From assembly GCA_965207565.1 (NCBI GenBank), contig CBDBMQ010000020.1, positions 62,001 to 126,000 on the forward strand: a stretch of 64,000 nt of DNA, read 5' to 3'. A model generated the notes under the pieces. It worked only from the letters and a program-made list of their open reading frames with translations. It made no database searches and was not told the origin of the DNA. Positions 37,716 through 46,539 of this stretch are shown in pieces; the stretch's first letter is position 1, and the number at the start of each line of letters is the position of its first letter. Source of the stretch: Bin80 sp965207565. Its GTDB lineage: Bacteria; Bacteroidota; Rhodothermia; Rhodothermales; Bin80. Made by a program: the position numbers and the translations under genes.

Positions 37716-38586
37716 AAACTTCAAGAGCGGCTATGTTGCCCTGATTGGGAAACCCAACGTCGGCAAGAGTACTCTGTTGAATGCCCTCATGGGGCAGAAA
37801 CTCTCCATTGTTACTCCCAAAGCCCAGACGACTCGCCATCGGGTACTGGGGATCCTGACAGAAGAGAGCATCCAAATCATTTTTCTGGATACCCCGGGGA
37901 TCATGCGCCCCAATACCAGTCTTGATCAGGCCATGATGCGGAAAGTGCGTGATTCGGTAGGGGATGCAGATCTAATCATCTTTATGGTGGATGCCCGTGC
38001 GGATGAGCCGGATTTGCGGGGATTGAAGACGATCTTGGATCGACCCGCCATCCTAGCGCTGAACAAAACAGACCTGGTGAGGCAGGACCGGCTGCTTCCC
38101 CTAGTTGATGCATACACCAATCTGCACTCTTTTAAGGCAGTCGTCCCGATCAGTGCGCTGAAGGAAACCAACCTCGATGCTCTCATGGAGGAGATCCGCA
38201 ACTGTCTCCCATCAGGTCCGGCTCTTTATCCGGCCGAAATGATCAGTGAGCATCCCGAACGGTTTTTTGTTGCGGAGATCATCCGGGAGAAGGTTTTTGA
38301 ACAATTCCACCAGGAGATCCCGTATTCGTCTACCGTAATCATTTCCAACTTCGTGGAGCGTGATCAGGCAAAGGACCTGATTGAAGCAGATATTATCGTA
38401 GAACGCCCGAGTCAAAAGGGGATTCTCATTGGCGCAAAAGCTCGTGCACTCAAGGCGGTCGGGGTCAAGGCACGCCGGGATATTGAGCAGTTTTTAGCGC
38501 GGGATGTATACCTGAAGCTCTTTGTTCGTGTCCGAAAGGATTGGCGCAATCAAAGCCAATTACTGCGATCGTTTGGCTACAAATAG
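37705..38586 (+). CDS. era: GTPase Era
   Basis: 293-residue ribosome-assembly GTPase. G1 is GKPNVGKST at 15-23, G2 KAQTTRH, G3 DTPGI, G4 NKTDL and G5 SALKE. The C-terminal KH domain contains IGAKARALKAVGVKARRDIE. Era binds 16S rRNA near its 3' end during 30S maturation. Length is standard. The ATG lies inside the pdxJ end, so translation is coupled. The stop overlaps the convergent pdxB end by 10 bases. Confidence 0.96.
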   Translation: MHPENFKSGYVALIGKPNVGKSTLLNALMGQKLSIVTPKAQTTRHRVLGILTEESIQIIFLDTPGIMRPNTSLDQAMMRKVRDSVGDADLIIFMVDARADEPDLRGLKTILDRPAILALNKTDLVRQDRLLPLVDAYTNLHSFKAVVPISALKETNLDALMEEIRNCLPSGPALYPAEMISEHPERFFVAEIIREKVFEQFHQEIPYSSTVIISNFVERDQAKDLIEADIIVERPSQKGILIGAKARALKAVGVKARRDIEQFLARDVYLKLFVRVRKDWRNQSQLLRSFGYK

Positions 38587-39704
38587 CCAACACCAAGGCC
38601 ATCGCGCACCGCCCGCACATACGGCAGGGGGATCTCTGTAATGGTATGCCTGTCGAAGGCGCGCCGCGGGGGGTAATTGCGACGGAGTTGGCGGAACGTC
38701 TCTGCAATGTGGTCCTGGGGTACGTGCAGGATTTTTCGCATGCGTGTATCGTCTGCACCGATGTCATATAACTGCTGCGCGAGCGCATCCAGCCAACTGG
38801 ACTCAGGTTCCGGGTTGAGTGAAAGAGGATCCGGTAAATTTTCCTGGAGCAATTGTTCGTATTCCCAGGTTCCCTGAACCTGAAAATGCTGGGTGACTGC
38901 CTCATAGAGCACGATGGTTCCCTGTAGTTTTCCATCTACGGAGTGGCCGGCAATATGCGGAGTGGCTAGCGTAACCCTTTGCATTAATTCTGGATCAGGG
39001 ACGGGCTCATTTTCCCATACATCAAGAACCGCAGCATCAATCTCTCCAGCTTTTAAGGCTCGTTTGAGCGCCTGGTTGTCAATCACGTTCCCTCTCGAAG
39101 TATTCAAAACCCATGCCCCTGGCTTCATGGACCGAAGTTCAGCATCCCCGATGAGGTGATAGGTTTCGGGGAATTTGGGTACATGCAAGGTGAGAATATC
39201 GGATCTGGTTAAGACGGTTTCTAGATCCACAAAGCCGGGATGCCCCGCCTTTGCAAGTGGCGGGTCATTTTTCAAAACCCGAAGGCCAAAAGAGGGAGCT
39301 CGTCTCCCAAGGCGTCCGCCAATGTTGCCACATCCAATGATCCCCAGTGTCAGTCCTGTGAGCGCGCGCATCTTCAGAGCGTGCAATCGCAGGAGTGCAG
39401 TCAGAACATACTCCACGACGGAATCTGCGTTCGATCCCGGTGCATGTACGAACGGAATTCCTCGCTCCTTTAGATATGATCGATCCACATGGTCAAACCC
39501 GGCGGTCGCCGATCCTACAAAGGCGACTTGGCTCTGTCTTAGAAGACCTTCATGAACCCGGGTTACACTTCTGACCAGAAGCACATCGGCCTGTGCACAG
39601 ACCTCCGGTTTGATTGATTCAGCATCCAGCAAATGTACATTTCCAATAGAGGAAAACGCCTCCTTTACACGCGGAATATTTTCGTCTGCCACAATGGAAA
39701 GCAT
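38577..39704 (-). CDS. pdxB: erythronate-4-phosphate dehydrogenase
   Basis: 375-residue D-2-hydroxyacid dehydrogenase of the PdxB type. It oxidises 4-phosphoerythronate, the second step of the DXP-dependent vitamin B6 pathway. The Rossmann motif is LGIIGCGNIGGRLG. Catalytic Arg is in NTSRGNVIDNQAL, Glu in WENEPVPDPELM and His in ATPHIAGHSVDGKLQG. The C-terminal PdxB dimerisation domain (about 290-375) distinguishes it from plain phosphoglycerate dehydrogenases. With pdxJ nearby, half of the pathway-specific B6 enzymes are in 3 kb. Start ATG at 39704 gives the normal family N-terminus (MLSIVADENIP). Confidence 0.93.
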   Translation of the reverse strand: MLSIVADENIPRVKEAFSSIGNVHLLDAESIKPEVCAQADVLLVRSVTRVHEGLLRQSQVAFVGSATAGFDHVDRSYLKERGIPFVHAPGSNADSVVEYVLTALLRLHALKMRALTGLTLGIIGCGNIGGRLGRRAPSFGLRVLKNDPPLAKAGHPGFVDLETVLTRSDILTLHVPKFPETYHLIGDAELRSMKPGAWVLNTSRGNVIDNQALKRALKAGEIDAAVLDVWENEPVPDPELMQRVTLATPHIAGHSVDGKLQGTIVLYEAVTQHFQVQGTWEYEQLLQENLPDPLSLNPEPESSWLDALAQQLYDIGADDTRMRKILHVPQDHIAETFRQLRRNYPPRRAFDRHTITEIPLPYVRAVRDGLGVGYL

Positions 39705-39795
39705 GTATCTTTTATTGCTAGAGTTACGTATTAGACGGCCCGAATGTGTAATTCTCGTACCCGGAAAATTTTTCCGCCTTGAGATTAATCAAATT

Positions 39796-40446
39796 ATGCG
39801 TATAAGAAAAAAATATTACTGGAGCGGGCTCTTGGGGCTGTTTCTGGTATTGCTTATACCCGCTATGATCGTATTTGCACCTCCACTTGGAGGCAAATAT
39901 CTGTCAGTCCAGTCACCCCCGGCCCTTTTTATACCCTCCTATGAGGAAACGTACGCTGCTTTCCAAAATCCATGGGGCATTGAGCCTGTCCATGTGGGCA
40001 ATATTGATGGAGAGACTTTATGGCTGGCACGTGCAATGTTTTCGGAGAGTAAAAGACATGATGAGCAGGAGTTAATTGGTTGGACAGTCCGAAACCGAGT
40101 TGAAGCGAAGCATCGTGGATGTACTTCTTATCAGGAGTGCATACTGGATCCGTTTCAATTCAGTGCCTTTCTACCGGGGCGGTCGATGCAGAGTTATTAT
40201 ACCAGCTTATCGGAGACTTCGGAAGTAGCGGGTTGGCAAAGAACGTTGGCACTGGCTCATTATATTCGCCATGCCGACAAGCGACTCCGCCCGTTTAGTC
40301 GTGGGGTTCTCCATTTTTATAGCGAGCAATCCATGCTGGATCCGGCTCTTCCTCCCGACTGGGTAGGGGATCTCACCCCGGTCATTCCTCAGCGGAGAAT
40401 ACAACTGGATGAACAAAGATTTCGCTTTTATTCGGGAGTGAAGTAA
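39796..40446 (+). CDS. membrane-anchored SleB/CwlJ-like cell-wall hydrolase
   Basis: 216 residues from the ATG at 39796; an upstream open extension would run into pdxB sequence. A basic start and one membrane helix (WSGLLGLFLVLLIPAMIVFA) precede a periplasmic domain. That domain has the SleB/hydrolase_2-like signature: WLARAMFSESKRHDEQELIG with the likely catalytic glutamate, WTVRNRVEA, CILDPFQFSAF and HFYSEQSMLD. Such enzymes cleave peptidoglycan glycan strands as lytic transglycosylases or amidases. Single gene, divergent from pdxB, and the last chromosomal-looking gene before the island. Confidence 0.7.
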   Translation: MRIRKKYYWSGLLGLFLVLLIPAMIVFAPPLGGKYLSVQSPPALFIPSYEETYAAFQNPWGIEPVHVGNIDGETLWLARAMFSESKRHDEQELIGWTVRNRVEAKHRGCTSYQECILDPFQFSAFLPGRSMQSYYTSLSETSEVAGWQRTLALAHYIRHADKRLRPFSRGVLHFYSEQSMLDPALPPDWVGDLTPVIPQRRIQLDEQRFRFYSGVK

Positions 40447-40690
40447 AAAGAAAGGGAGTTCAATCCCAAACGGGATCACACATCCCCGTAATGTTCAGCG
40501 ACTATTCGTTTGAAGGCAGAGGTGTGCGATGAGATAGAGCAGCACGATGGCAGTGACCAGAGCATATAGCGGATTTGCCTCAATTCATAAAATTGCCACA
40601 ACGAATTGAATATTGCGTGATTAAGTTGATATCACTGCATATGTGTCGTATGTCTGCGCCATACCGCGTCTGTCTAAATTTTAATCGATC

Positions 40691-41143
40691 ATGACTTCGG
40701 TATTAAACGTTGCCGCCCACATTCTCAAAAAAAAAGGTGCTGTCACAACGTGGAAGCTCCAAAAACTTGTGTACTACAGCCAAGCGTGGTCCCTTGTGTG
40801 GGATGACGAAGCGCTATTCCATGAGGATATTGAAGCATGGATTAATGGCCCTGTATGCCGGGCTCTTTATAAAGAGCACAAGGGCCAATTCCAGATAAGC
40901 AGAATAGAGTCGGGCGACGCAAATGCTTTGAACGAGATTCAAAAAGAAACCGTTGACGCTGTATTGCACTTTTATGGGGATAGGTCCCCTCAATGGTTAA
41001 GTGACTTGACGCACATGGAGACTCCTTGGCAGGAAGCGAGAAAAGGAATTGACCCGAGGGATCGCGGCAATTCCGTTATCAGCCTTGAGTCAATGGCGGA
41101 ATACTATGAGAGCCTTACTGAAGGGGATGGGCTTCCTAGATAG
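40691..41143 (+). CDS. Panacea/DUF4065 (SocA-like) antitoxin
   Basis: 150 residues matching the Panacea domain: AAHILKKKGAVTTWKLQKLVYYSQAW split by GAVTT, then DEALFHEDIEAWINGPVCRALY and a long helical C-terminus. Panacea proteins neutralise many unrelated toxins encoded beside them, and some also act as adaptors for proteases. The gene is 2 bases before the next, the usual toxin-antitoxin spacing. It marks the left side of the island. Confidence 0.8.
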   Translation: MTSVLNVAAHILKKKGAVTTWKLQKLVYYSQAWSLVWDDEALFHEDIEAWINGPVCRALYKEHKGQFQISRIESGDANALNEIQKETVDAVLHFYGDRSPQWLSDLTHMETPWQEARKGIDPRDRGNSVISLESMAEYYESLTEGDGLPR

Positions 41144-41145
41144 GC

Positions 41146-41616
41146 ATGGCTCGGAAGAGAAGGGCGCCGCGTGCGGCAAATGAACCAAGCGGCGCAAAGG
41201 AGGCGCGAGGTCGTGTTACGGATCAAGATCTAAAGTCCAATCACAACAAGTTTGAGTGGTCGCTTGCCCTTGCTGACTACGTTGGCAAGTGGGGCTTTAC
41301 CACAGAGGTGTTCAGATCAGAATGGTGTAGCAAGATTCTGCCAAAGCTAAAGGACTACGAGGCGAATAAGTGGACGGAAATAGCAAACGCAACGAGCGGG
41401 CGTTCCAGAGGCACCAGAAATCATCATGTTGACATTTCAAGCCTGACAAAAAACGCCCGAAAGAGGTTAAAGGAATTAAAGTTGGATGACTTGGATCAAC
41501 TTTACTCCCTAAGGTTTGAAAGCAGAAAGCGTCTCTACGGGGTGGTCCATGGTCATGTGTTTAAAATAATTTGGTATGACACCAGTCACGAGATTTGCCC
41601 CTCCAAGCCTAGGTAA
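41146..41616 (+). CDS. putative toxin partner of the Panacea antitoxin
   Basis: 156 residues. The N-terminal third is basic and possibly disordered (ARKRRAPRAANEPSGAKEARG). A helical segment follows (FEWSLALADYVGKWGF). The C-terminal 50 residues resemble a small RelE/ParE-like fold, with HHVDISSLTKNARKRLKEL and RLYGVVHGHVFKIIWYDTSHE. I cannot name the family. Pairing with the Panacea gene suggests a toxin. The last 14 codons (from YDTSHEICPSKPR) recur at 43164 and 44744 as isolated 3' fragments, so this gene overlaps the left boundary of the repeated ATPase cassette. Confidence 0.6.
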   Translation: MARKRRAPRAANEPSGAKEARGRVTDQDLKSNHNKFEWSLALADYVGKWGFTTEVFRSEWCSKILPKLKDYEANKWTEIANATSGRSRGTRNHHVDISSLTKNARKRLKELKLDDLDQLYSLRFESRKRLYGVVHGHVFKIIWYDTSHEICPSKPR

Positions 41617-41662
41617 CATAGGTGTGTGAAACTTTCTTTTTCAAACGAATTATCGTTAAACA

Positions 41663-41797
41663 CCCGCGGGATACGAATTTGTCCCTCCCGAAACAACACG
41701 TTCCAAGCGTGACATTGCCCGACTGATTGGAAACGCGGTTCCTCCAGCGCTCGAGAAGGCGATTGGGAAGGCGGTCGTCCAGTCGGTCCGCACATGA
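41663..41797 (+). pseudogene. 3' fragment of the C5 methyltransferase gene (cassette 1)
   Basis: 45 codons matching the last residues of the methyltransferase at 57325-58365 (PAGYEFVPPETTRSKRDIAR to QSV-T, with GNAVPPALEKAIG), ending in its own TGA. No start is present. It sits 118 bases before the first ATPase ATG. Confidence 0.85.
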
Positions 41798-41915
41798 TTC
41801 TACTCAGGTTCCAAAAGTACAGAAACACCGACTATCGGGGACGATCTGGAACCGTTAAGCCTTGAGATCTGTCTAAATGGCCACTGTTCATAACTTTAGG
41901 CAGTATCTCAGAACC

Positions 41916-43118
41916 ATGCGGCCATCCCCCCGTTCTTCCCCTTCTCCGCCACTGACGGCAGCCCCCGACCGTGGTACTGCTAAGTATTTTCATGGGAGGA
42001 AGCAGGTGCTGAGCGATTTCAATGAAATTATAAAGCGGGCGGTGCAGGCGAAGTCTGGCACGACCTTCCTGATCCAGGGTGCACCAGGCGCGGGCAAGAG
42101 CGCCCTGCTTGAAGAATGTGAAAAACGGGCACGAGAGAAGGGATGGAAGACTGCGGAGATTAAACCGACGGCCTTTTGGGATCCAGACGCATTGCGTGAT
42201 TTTCTTGGTTTGGGAAAATTTCCATGGTCTACATTCAGATCTCTGAAAATCGGAATTTCAGAGGCATCGGTTACAGTTGGCAGGGCTAGTAGGACAATAA
42301 GGCAAATACTTCGCAAGGGAAAGAAGCCATTGCTCCTCACTTTGGATGAAGCGCAAACATTGGGAACGAGCAGTGCACCTCCTCCTGACCAAACTGGAGC
42401 CGTAACCGAGGTACTTGATGCAATTCACAACGGCAAAATGGATCGGCCCGTTATTCTGATCGCGGCGGGGCTGGGAACGACAGTAGAAGCCTTTGAATCA
42501 TTAGGAATTTCGAGGTTTTCGGAAACATGCCTTGTGGAATTAGGAGCGTTGGGTAAAGAGCCCGAGCGGGCGGTCATCCACGATTGGCTCACGAAAGAAG
42601 GGGAGGCGAAAGGAGATCCCACTGTATGGGTTGAGGCCATTGCTCAGGAAACACATGGTTGGCCGCAACATATCGTGTCGTACGCCAAACCCGCATTGAA
42701 GCAACTGGAGGCAGACAACAGGGTCATGACCGCAGAGGGGCTGAATGCCGTTCTGGAAGCGGGGCGGAACTTCCGGTCGAATTATTACCAACGACGGCTG
42801 GACGATTTTAGCAGAAAACAACGCCATAGTCTGGCAAAACTGATTATGAATGTTCCGTTAGGAGAAGGTCTGGATAAAGAAGACATCCTGTCCTCCCTAA
42901 GCCAGGAGTACGGTGAAACGGAAGCGGAGAAGCTGTTTAACCGGGCACTGCACAGAGGTGTGCTGCACAGATATCAAGGAACTTATGTTGTTCCGATCCC
43001 CTCAATGCAGGATTGGTTGGTGACCAATTACGCCCACATCCAAACCAAATCTCCGCCTCAGACGATGGAAATTCGCCGGTCTTCTGGTAGGAATCTGGGG
43101 ATGGACCTAGGTCGCTGA
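41916..43118 (+). CDS. AAA-type ATPase, cassette copy 1
   Basis: 400 residues from the ATG at 41916; an upstream ATG at 41877 would add 13 residues not shared by the other copies. Walker A is GAPGAGKSALL (55-65). A variable stretch at about 96-135 (KFPWSTFRSLKIGISEASVT) precedes Walker B PLLLTLDEAQTLG (D144, E145). Sensor-like ILIAAGLGTT, HDWLTKEGEAKGD and HGWPQHIVSYAKPA follow. The C-terminal part looks like a winged helix (SLAKLIMNVPLGEGLDKEDI, NRALHRGVLHRYQGTYVVPI). It resembles ORC/Cdc6- or STAND-type P-loop NTPases. No nuclease domain is fused. Function unknown; see the findings on the array. Confidence 0.8.
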   Translation: MRPSPRSSPSPPLTAAPDRGTAKYFHGRKQVLSDFNEIIKRAVQAKSGTTFLIQGAPGAGKSALLEECEKRAREKGWKTAEIKPTAFWDPDALRDFLGLGKFPWSTFRSLKIGISEASVTVGRASRTIRQILRKGKKPLLLTLDEAQTLGTSSAPPPDQTGAVTEVLDAIHNGKMDRPVILIAAGLGTTVEAFESLGISRFSETCLVELGALGKEPERAVIHDWLTKEGEAKGDPTVWVEAIAQETHGWPQHIVSYAKPALKQLEADNRVMTAEGLNAVLEAGRNFRSNYYQRRLDDFSRKQRHSLAKLIMNVPLGEGLDKEDILSSLSQEYGETEAEKLFNRALHRGVLHRYQGTYVVPIPSMQDWLVTNYAHIQTKSPPQTMEIRRSSGRNLGMDLGR

Positions 43119-43255
43119 ATGTCCATTTCCCGTCCTGATACAGGGGGATGTTTAGCGTGCCCGAATATGACACCAATCACGAGATTTGCCCCTCCAAGCC
43201 AAGGTAACGTAGGTGTGTGTGAAACTTTCTTTTTCAAACGATTTGTCGTTAAACA

Positions 43256-43378
43256 CCCGCGGGATACGAATTTGTCCCTCCCGAAACAACACGTTCCAAG
43301 CGTGACATCGCCCGACTGATTGGAAACGCGGTTCCCCCTGCGCTCGCGAAGGCGGTCGTCCAGTCGGTCTGCACATGA
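43256..43378 (+). pseudogene. 3' fragment of the C5 methyltransferase gene (cassette 2)
   Basis: 41 codons of the methyltransferase end, with an in-frame loss of four codons (AIGK) relative to the intact gene. Upstream, 43164-43210 repeats the last codons of the toxin gene at 41146. It stands 126 bases before the second ATPase. Confidence 0.85.
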
Positions 43379-43504
43379 TTCTACTCAAGTTCCAAAAATA
43401 CAAAATACCGGGACACCGACTATCGGGGACTATTTGGAACCATTAAGCCTTGAAATCTGTCTAAATGATCCACTGTCCCTAGGCGTACACAGTATCTCAG
43501 AACC
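43379..43504 (+). promoter_or_regulatory. conserved leader between methyltransferase stop and ATPase start
   Basis: Representative of six related leaders (41798-41915, 43379-43504, 44974-45092, and on the other strand 54946-55064, 57205-57324, 60408-60526), 118-126 bases long. Each has an outer inverted repeat, here GTTCCAAA (43389-43396) and TTTGGAAC (43433-43440), around a CCGACTATCGG near-palindrome, followed by a conserved AAGCCTTGAAATCTGTCTAA stretch. It could be an operator, an RNA hairpin or a recombination site; the sequence alone does not decide. Confidence 0.5.
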
Positions 43505-44701
43505 ATGCGGTCATCTCCATCTCATCAATCTGATTTCGTGCCCGACCGTGGGACTGCCAAGTATTTTCATGGGAGGAAAGAGATATTGGGAGATTTCGGA
43601 AAACTTTTGAGATATTCAACCCAGAACAAGTCTGGTACGACCTTTGTGATTCAAGGGGCGCCTGGCGCGGGAAAGAGTGCACTCCTTGGTGAATGCGAAA
43701 AATTGGCCAAGAGTCAGGGATGGAAGACTGTGGAGATAAATCCGCCTGCCTTTTGGGATCCAAGTGCATTACGTGACTTTATTGGTTTGAGGAAATTTTC
43801 CATTACGGGCGGATCTCTGCAAATCGGCCCGAAAAACATTGCAAGTGCTGCAATTAATGTTGACTGGTCTCGCAAGACCATTCTAAAAATGCTTCGCAGA
43901 GGGAAGCAGCCATTACTCCTCACTTTGGATGAAGTGCAAACACTGGGGACAGTCAACGCACCCCCTTCCGACCAGACTGGGACGGCAACCAATGTACTTG
44001 ATACGATTCACAACGGAAAATTGAACAAACCCGTCATCCTGGTCGCGGCGGGGCTGGGAACGACAGTGAACGCCTTTGAATCATTAGGAATTTCGAGGTT
44101 TTCAAAGGAATGTCTGATAGAGCTCGGAGCATTGAGCAAAGAAGCGGAACGTGCGATCATCCACGATTGGCTCACGAAAGAAGGGGAGGCAAAAGGGGAT
44201 CCCGTGCCTTGGGTGGATGCCATTGCTCAGGAAACACATGGTTGGCCGCAACATATCTTATCGTATGTGGATCCCGCGCTGGAACAACTGGAGGCAGACA
44301 ACAGGGTCATGACCCCAGAGGGATTGAATGCCGTATTGGAAGCAGGGCGGAACTTCCGGTTGGACTATTACGAACGACGGGCGAACGATTTTAGCAGAAA
44401 ACAACGCCATAGTCTGGCAAAACTGATTATGAATGTTCCGCTAGGAGAAGGTCTGGATAAAGAAGACATCCTGTCCTCCCTAACCCAGGAGTACGGTGAA
44501 ACGGAAGCGGAGAAGCTGTTTAACCGGGCACTGCACAGAGGTGTGCTGCACAGATATCAAGGAACTTATGTTGTTCCGATCCCCTCGATGCAGGATTGGT
44601 TGGTGACCAATTACGCCCACATCCAAACCAAATCTCCGCCTCAGACGATGGAAATTCGCCGATCTCCTGGCAGGAATCCGGGGATGGACCTAGGTCGCTG
44701 A
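43505..44701 (+). CDS. AAA-type ATPase, cassette copy 2
   Basis: 398 residues. Walker A is GAPGAGKSALLGECEK. The variable stretch is KFSITGGSLQIGPKNIASAA, unlike copy 1, and is shared with the copy at 59211. Walker B is PLLLTLDEVQTLG; the residue after the Glu is Val where other copies have Ala. The C-terminal 130 residues are almost identical to copies 1 and 3. The N-terminal lead differs from copy 1 (MRSSPSHQSDFVPDRGTAKY). No signal or membrane segment, so cytoplasmic. The gene begins 1589 bases after the start of copy 1, so the cassettes are true tandem repeats. Confidence 0.8.
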   Translation: MRSSPSHQSDFVPDRGTAKYFHGRKEILGDFGKLLRYSTQNKSGTTFVIQGAPGAGKSALLGECEKLAKSQGWKTVEINPPAFWDPSALRDFIGLRKFSITGGSLQIGPKNIASAAINVDWSRKTILKMLRRGKQPLLLTLDEVQTLGTVNAPPSDQTGTATNVLDTIHNGKLNKPVILVAAGLGTTVNAFESLGISRFSKECLIELGALSKEAERAIIHDWLTKEGEAKGDPVPWVDAIAQETHGWPQHILSYVDPALEQLEADNRVMTPEGLNAVLEAGRNFRLDYYERRANDFSRKQRHSLAKLIMNVPLGEGLDKEDILSSLTQEYGETEAEKLFNRALHRGVLHRYQGTYVVPIPSMQDWLVTNYAHIQTKSPPQTMEIRRSPGRNPGMDLGR

Positions 44702-44838
44702 GCGCCCATTTCCCGTCCTGATACAGGGGGATGTTTAGCGTGCCCGAATATGACACCAAGCACGAGATTTGCCCCTCCAAGCCAAGGTAACGTAGGTGTG
44801 TGTGAAACTTTCTTTTTCAAACGAATTGCCGTTAAACA

Positions 44839-44973
44839 CACGCGGGATACGAATTTGTCCCTCCCGAAACAACACGTTCCAAGCGTGACATTGCCCGACT
44901 GATTGGAAACGCGGTTCCTCCTGCGCTCGCGAAGGCGATTGGGAAGGCGGTCGTCCAGTCGGTCTGTACATGA
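44839..44973 (+). pseudogene. 3' fragment of the C5 methyltransferase gene (cassette 3)
   Basis: 45 codons of the methyltransferase end, including GNAVPPALAKAIGKAVVQSV, with stop TGA at 44971. It is preceded at 44744-44790 by the same toxin-gene 3' fragment as in cassette 2, and lies 119 bases before the third ATPase. Confidence 0.85.
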
Positions 44974-45092
44974 TTCTACTCAGATTCCAAAAGTACAGGA
45001 ACACCGACTATCGGGGACTATTTGGAACCATTAAACCTTGAGATCTGTCTAAATGATCTATTGACCACAGGCGTACACATTATCTCAGAACC

Positions 45093-46283
45093 ATGCGTAC
45101 ATCTCCATCTCGTCAATCTGATTTCGTGTCCGACCGTGGGACTGCCAAGTATTTTCATGGGAGGAAGAAAATATTGCAAGACTTTGGCGCCCTTTTAGTG
45201 TACTCATCTAAAAACAAGTCTGGCACTATCTTCCTGATCCAGGGTGCACCAGGCGCGGGTAAGAGCGCCCTGCTTGAAGAATGTGAAAAGCGGGCACGAG
45301 AGAAGGGATGGAAGACTGCGGAGATTAAACCACAGGCCTTTTGGGATCCAGACGCATTGCGTGATTTTCTTGGTTTGGGAAAATTTCCATGGTCTACATT
45401 CAGGTCTCTGAAAATCGGAGTTTCAGGGGCATCGGTTACAGTTGGCAGGGCTAGTAGGACAATAAGAAAAATCCTTCGCAAGGGAAAGCAGCCCCTGCTC
45501 CTCATTTTAGACGAAGCACAAACATTGAAGACGTCCCCGCACCCGCCAGATGATCGAGGCACAAACCTCGAATTCATGCTGGACGAGATTCACAACGGCA
45601 AAATGGATCGGCCCGTTATTCTGATCGCGGCGGGGCTGGGAACGACAGTGGACGCCTTTAAATCGCTGGGGATTTCCAGGTTTTCGGAAACATGCCTCGT
45701 GGAATTAGGAGCGTTGGGTAAAGAGCCCGAGCGCGCGGTGCTGCACGACTGGCTCACAAAGGAAGGTGAGGCGAAAGGAGATCCCACCGTATGGGTTGAG
45801 ACCATTGCTCAAGAAACGTATGGTTGGCCGCAACATATCGTGTCGTACGCCAAACCCGCATTGAAGCAACTGGAGGCAGACAACAGGGTCATGACCCCAG
45901 AGGGATTGAATGCCGTATTGGAAGCAGGGCGTGGCTTTCGGTCAGATTATTACGAACGACGGGCGGACGATTTTAGCAGAAAACAACGCCATAGTCTGGC
46001 AAAACTGATTATGAATGTTCCGTTAGGAGAAGGTCTGGATAAAGAAGACATCCTGTCCTCCCTAACCCAGGAGTACGGTGAAACGGAAGCGGAGAAGCTG
46101 TTTAACCGGGCACTGCACAGAGGTGTGCTGCACAGATATAAAGGAACTTATGTTGTTCCGATCCCCTCGATGCAGGATTGGCTGGTGACCAATTACGCCC
46201 ACATCCAAATCAAATCTCCGCCTCAGACGATGGAAATTCGCCGATCTCCTGGCAGGAATCCGGGGATGGACCTAGGTCGCTGA
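45093..46283 (+). CDS. AAA-type ATPase, cassette copy 3
   Basis: 396 residues. Its lead resembles copy 2 (MRTSPSRQSDFVSDRGTAKY), but its variable stretch (KFPWSTFRSLKIGVSGASVT) is that of copy 1. A further difference follows Walker B, where LKTSPHPPDDRGTNLEFMLD replaces the common linker. Walker A GAPGAGKSALL and Walker B PLLLILDEAQ are intact. The C-terminal winged-helix-like part is almost identical to the other copies. It starts 1588 bases after copy 2. Its 3' flank leads directly into the inverted-repeat arm that borders the mobilizable core. Confidence 0.8.
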   Translation: MRTSPSRQSDFVSDRGTAKYFHGRKKILQDFGALLVYSSKNKSGTIFLIQGAPGAGKSALLEECEKRAREKGWKTAEIKPQAFWDPDALRDFLGLGKFPWSTFRSLKIGVSGASVTVGRASRTIRKILRKGKQPLLLILDEAQTLKTSPHPPDDRGTNLEFMLDEIHNGKMDRPVILIAAGLGTTVDAFKSLGISRFSETCLVELGALGKEPERAVLHDWLTKEGEAKGDPTVWVETIAQETYGWPQHIVSYAKPALKQLEADNRVMTPEGLNAVLEAGRGFRSDYYERRADDFSRKQRHSLAKLIMNVPLGEGLDKEDILSSLTQEYGETEAEKLFNRALHRGVLHRYKGTYVVPIPSMQDWLVTNYAHIQIKSPPQTMEIRRSPGRNPGMDLGR

Positions 46284-46539
46284 GCGCCCATTTCCCGTCC
46301 TGATACAGGGAGGTATTTAGTGTGCCCGAAATGGACACCCCCTCTCCTTTTGTTGTGCAGGGTTATTCCGTCAATGCTTCCACCAGACCGACTCGGCCTC
46401 CTCTTCCTGCTCCCAGGGCCCCCTTCGCTCACACCGTTCCGCCCCACTTGCTGCCCCGGGGATGCGGCCAACTTGTACCAGTACAGCGCGGCCTCTATCG
46501 AGCACTGCATCCCCAAGCCCACCTCATAACACATCCCTG
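46284..46539. repeat. inverted-repeat arm, left (3' flank of ATPase plus Sel1 gene 3' end)
   Basis: Reverse complement of about 53470-53735 with scattered differences. On the minus strand it contains a fragment of the Sel1-repeat protein encoded at 52872-53648 (CYEVGLGMQCSIEAALYWYK). Beyond it the arms continue through ATPase copies 3 and 6, so each arm is more than 1.4 kb. Similarity ends at 46539, where the core begins. Confidence 0.8.

Noticed and set aside
40462..40480. Short hairpin ATCCC-AAAC-GGGAT after the SleB-like gene
   Set aside because: Only a 5-bp stem and no T-run in the direction of the upstream gene, so not called a terminator.
41573..46283. Possible CRISPR- or integron-type cassette array
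   Set aside because: The repeats are 1.59-kb gene units with promoter-like leaders; no integron integrase, attC-like sites or Cas genes were seen.
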